Below the pieces are notes generated by a model. It was not told the origin of the DNA and searched no databases. It saw only the letters and a program-made list of their open reading frames with translations. A stretch of 64,000 bases of DNA from Xanthomonas sp. DAR 34887. GTDB taxonomy: Bacteria; Pseudomonadota; Gammaproteobacteria; Xanthomonadales; Xanthomonadaceae. A program made the translations under genes and the position numbers. Shown in pieces: positions 61,518 to 64,000 of this stretch. How positions within the stretch are numbered: position 1 is the first letter of the stretch; the number at the start of each line of letters is the position of its first letter. The stretch spans positions 4,503,001 through 4,567,000 of the forward strand of contig NZ_CP162490.1 of NCBI RefSeq assembly GCF_041245805.1, written 5' to 3'.

Positions 61518-62735
61518 ATGAAGACACCACGGATTCTCGCCACCTTGCTGGCGATGACCACAGCCGTCCTTTCCGCCGCGCCCGCCCTGGCGCAGAACGT
61601 CACCGTCACCCCAAGCCAGACCTACCAGACGATCCAGGGCTTCGGCGGCATGAACGGCGCCGGTTGGATCGCCGACCTCACCTCGGCCCAGGTCGATCTG
61701 GCCTTCGGCAGCGGCGACGGCCAGATCGGCCTGTCGATCATGCGCATGCGCATCGACCCCTCCAGCTCGGGCTGGAGCCTGCAGGTACCGTCCGCGGTGC
61801 GCGCGCGCTCGCATGGCGCGGTGTTGCTGGCCTCGCCGTGGTCGCCGCCGGCGTACATGAAGTCGAACAACAGTCTCAACAATGGCGGCAAGCTGCTGAC
61901 GCAGTACTACGGCGCCTATGCCAAGCACCTGCTGGACTTCTCCAACTACATGTCGGGCAAGGGCGCACCGCTGTACGCGCTGTCCCTGCAGAACGAGCCG
62001 GACTGGCATCCGGATTACGAGTCGGCGGAATGGAGCGCCAGCGACTTCACCAACTTCCTCAGCGCCCAGGGCGCCGGTTTCGGCAGCCTGAAAGTGCTCG
62101 CGGCCGAGTCGTTGAACTTCAATCCCACCCTGACCGACGCCCTGCTCAACAGCAGCGCCAGCCAGCACGTGGACCTCATCGGCGGCCATCTGTACGGAGT
62201 GCAGCCGAAGGACTATCCACTTGCGCGCAGCAAGGGCAAACCGCTGTGGATGACCGAGCACTACACCGACAATACCGACGGTAACGCCTGGCCGTCCGCG
62301 CTCGGCGTGGCCAGCGAGCTGCACAAGAGCATGGCGGCCAGCTACAGCGCCTACATCTGGTGGTACATCCGCCGCAGCTACGGCCTGATCACCGAAGGCG
62401 GCACGATCAGCAAGCGCGGCTACGCGATGGCGCAGTACGCGCGCTTCGTGCGTCCCGGCGCCACGCGGATCGGCGCGACCGCCGCACCCTACAGCGATGT
62501 CGCCGTCACCGCCTACAAGCGCACCGACAACAAGCTCGTGCTGGTCGCGGTCAACACCGGCACCCAGTACCGCGAACTGAAGGTCACCGTGCCCAGCGGC
62601 AGCGCCGCCAGCTTCACCAAGTACAGCACCTCGGCCAGCACCAATGTCGGCTACGGCGGCGCGTACCAGGTCAGCAACGGCCAGACTGCGTTCTATGTCG
62701 ATCCGCAGAGCGTGGCGACGTTCATCAGTAACTGA
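61518..62735 (+). CDS. secreted GH30 xylanase (subfamily 8-like)
   Basis: This 405-residue protein has a signal peptide (LATLLAMTTAVLSAAPALA) and a GH30 (beta/alpha)8 barrel with a side beta domain. The start is VTVTPSQTYQTIQGFGGMNG; the acid/base Glu160 is in LQNEPDW and the nucleophile Glu247 in WMTEHYT. Arg285-Arg286 in WWYIRRSYG fit the arginine that reads the glucuronate side chain in glucuronoxylan-specific GH30_8 enzymes. It cuts plant xylan outside the cell. CCGGAGAGA immediately upstream is the ribosome site. It is divergent from the GH42 gene and has its own terminator-like hairpin. Confidence 0.92.
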   Translation: MKTPRILATLLAMTTAVLSAAPALAQNVTVTPSQTYQTIQGFGGMNGAGWIADLTSAQVDLAFGSGDGQIGLSIMRMRIDPSSSGWSLQVPSAVRARSHGAVLLASPWSPPAYMKSNNSLNNGGKLLTQYYGAYAKHLLDFSNYMSGKGAPLYALSLQNEPDWHPDYESAEWSASDFTNFLSAQGAGFGSLKVLAAESLNFNPTLTDALLNSSASQHVDLIGGHLYGVQPKDYPLARSKGKPLWMTEHYTDNTDGNAWPSALGVASELHKSMAASYSAYIWWYIRRSYGLITEGGTISKRGYAMAQYARFVRPGATRIGATAAPYSDVAVTAYKRTDNKLVLVAVNTGTQYRELKVTVPSGSAASFTKYSTSASTNVGYGGAYQVSNGQTAFYVDPQSVATFISN

Positions 62736-62798
62736 GCATCGGCGTGGCGGCGTCCGGACCGATCCTCCGTTCGCCGCAGCGCACGATGCAGGAAGGAT

Positions 62799-62819
62799 CT
62801 GCGGCCTGACGGGCCGCAG
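62799..62819 (+). terminator. hairpin after the xylanase gene
   Basis: CTGCGGCC and GGCCGCAG are perfect 8-bp arms around TGACG, followed by GTTCTTCC, a short T-rich stretch, 64 bp after the xylanase stop. It is a plausible intrinsic terminator. Confidence 0.55.
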
Positions 62820-62991
62820 GTTCTTCCGCTCACGCATATCGCGCATTGCGCGTGGACCACTCCGCAACCTCCACGCATCGCCGTGTTGGGTGCGTGCTGC
62901 CTTCTGCATCCAGACGGATACGCGCTCGTTTTAGATCGGCGTAGCGACATGCACAGGCAACCGCGTCGGCGCCGATGTCGCTGCCTCGCTA

Positions 62992-64000
62992 TCAGCCGAT
63001 GCGTTGCACGGCCCGGTCGAGTTGCTGCAGGGCCGCCAGCGCCAGGTTGCGGAAGCCTGCGGAAATCGCATCTGCCTGCGCCACGCGCTCCCAGAACTCC
63101 AACGCCATGCCCGCAGCGGCACGCCACTCGTCCTGGTAGTCCGGCGTGGGCAAGGCCAGTGTGTAGTCGCGCTCCACCACCTCGCCGCTCGCCAGAGGAC
63201 GGAACGCCATCGGCAGCATGTCGTAGGCCGGGGCCAGCGCCAGCGGACGCGTATCGGCAAGCAATACGCCTGCATTGCCAAGGTGCATGTCGTTGTTGCC
63301 GATCAGCGCGCCGAACCAGCCGTACACGCCAAGCCGCCGTGCATCGTCGCGATCGAGCCAGCCGTCGCGCTGCAATTGCCTGGAGAACAGCCACCAATCG
63401 ATGCGACCATGCTCGTAATAGGCCGCGTCCAGTGCGGCCAGCGAAACAAAACCGCGCCGACCGAGATCCGGCGTGCGATCGAAGCGGGTGGACTGCAGGT
63501 ACACGCGACCGTCGGCTTCGACGATCTCGCTGTCGGCAGCGGCCATGCCGTGCGCGCGCAACACCTGCCCGGCTAGCTGTTCGCAGCGCAGCAGGTCCGC
63601 CCATCGCTGCGCAGCGGGCGTGCCTGCGCGCTCGCTGAACTTGACGATGACGGACTGGAAGCGGCCGTCGTGCTGCAGCGTCGCGACGAACTTGGGCTGC
63701 TCCCCGCCCGCCGAGGAACCGACGGCTTCGCCGCGCAAGGCGGCCTCGGCGCGTTGCGGATACGCCTGCAGGCGCTGTGCCGGCGTGATCGTGTCGGCGG
63801 GCTGCAGCACTCCCTGCAGCGCGCGCTGCAGCGCCAGTTCGCCCAGGACCAGGTCGCCGGGCAGATCGTCTCCATGCCGCAGCAATCCCAGCACGATGTC
63901 GTCGGGCTGCCAGCGCAACAGGTCCGGCGATGCGCCGATGTCCTCGGCCACCCGGCGCGCGAAGGCGCGCCCGAGGAACCCCTGCGGCCGCTGGTCGTCA
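62992..64000 (-). CDS. HipA-family serine/threonine kinase, partial
   Basis: The frame is open to the window end, so the 5' part is missing; about 336 residues are visible. The N-terminal part shows RPQGFLGRAFA, as in HipA. The kinase core has GGEQPKFVA, VIVKFSE (ATP-contact Lys), NNDMHLGNAGVL (catalytic Asp, Asn) and LAPAYDMLPMAF (metal Asp). The end resembles the YjjJ/HipH type that carries its own DNA-binding head. The family phosphorylates glutamyl-tRNA synthetase or other targets, halts growth and is held by HipB. No antitoxin is visible downstream; it would be upstream, outside the window. Confidence 0.88.
   Translation of the reverse strand, partial: DDQRPQGFLGRAFARRVAEDIGASPDLLRWQPDDIVLGLLRHGDDLPGDLVLGELALQRALQGVLQPADTITPAQRLQAYPQRAEAALRGEAVGSSAGGEQPKFVATLQHDGRFQSVIVKFSERAGTPAAQRWADLLRCEQLAGQVLRAHGMAAADSEIVEADGRVYLQSTRFDRTPDLGRRGFVSLAALDAAYYEHGRIDWWLFSRQLQRDGWLDRDDARRLGVYGWFGALIGNNDMHLGNAGVLLADTRPLALAPAYDMLPMAFRPLASGEVVERDYTLALPTPDYQDEWRAAAGMALEFWERVAQADAISAGFRNLALAALQQLDRAVQRIG

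Noticed and set aside
62992..64000. Complete hipBA toxin-antitoxin module
   Set aside because: Only the kinase part is visible; the promoter-proximal side lies beyond the window.

Overview
The window looks like chromosomal DNA of a Xanthomonas species or a close relative in the Xanthomonadaceae. The pointers are very high GC content, a GH5 endoglucanase with a proline-threonine linker and CBM2 module (EngXCA type), a GH30 xylanase beside a GH42 beta-galactosidase, a TonB-dependent siderophore receptor, and many short palindromes of the form TGTAGGAGCGGCTTCAGCCG. Species assignment is inference. I saw no rRNA, tRNA, CRISPR array, prophage or insertion sequence.

Layout. 0-4.4 kb: redox genes (end of a LysR regulator, flavodoxin-fold protein, LysR regulator, two aldo/keto reductases). 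4.4-10.5 kb: a tightly packed, partly overlapping gene set (GT2 glycosyltransferase, ketosynthase III, NAD-dependent reductase, metallo-beta-lactamase-fold hydrolase, ATP-grasp ligase, GNAT-like acyltransferase). It reads as a small biosynthetic cluster with no assigned product. 10.8-16.1 kb: a diguanylate cyclase, a Rieske oxygenase and a large membrane PAS/EAL phosphodiesterase, so c-di-GMP genes flank a possible tailoring oxygenase. 16.2-20.5 kb: DUF2236 protein, a small membrane protein and a siderophore receptor with a Fur-like site. 20.6-21.7 kb: four tandem copies of a ~282-bp unit, each built from four palindromes. 21.7-24.2 kb: exported protein and a LytS/LytR-type two-component pair. 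24.4-28.9 kb: a Tat-exported D-amino-acid-oxidase-like protein whose domain order is circularly permuted, an operon of two degenerate type II dehydroquinase-like proteins plus a 72-residue protein, and an APC permease. 28.9-43.3 kb: M28 peptidase with an overlapping membrane protein, endoglucanase, M16 peptidase, SMI1/KNR4 protein, DUF72 protein, periplasmic trehalase, AIM24 protein, lytic transglycosylase, a second palindrome array (~112 bp, four copies) and a proline-rich anchored protein. 43.6-50.3 kb: PheC-like periplasmic dehydratase, an NHL-propeller/M23 fusion, KptA, an AraC regulator with a divergent monooxygenase-like gene, and CorA. 50.4-57.9 kb: CycA-type permease, EamA exporter, methyltransferase, LysR/quinone-reductase pair, DUF1615 lipoprotein and two small membrane proteins. 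58.0-64.0 kb: AAA ATPase, GH42, GH30, and a HipA-family kinase cut by the window end.

Working together. Endoglucanase, xylanase and beta-galactosidase fit degradation of plant cell walls. Trehalase, M16 and M28 peptidases, transglycosylase and NHL/M23 are envelope or periplasmic enzymes. A 67-nt promoter element shared by the aldo/keto reductase at 3347 and the AraC/monooxygenase locus at 48.7 kb suggests one regulator serves two distant loci. The best candidates for undescribed biology are the 4.4-10.5 kb cluster, the permuted oxidase and the dehydroquinase-like pseudoenzyme pair.
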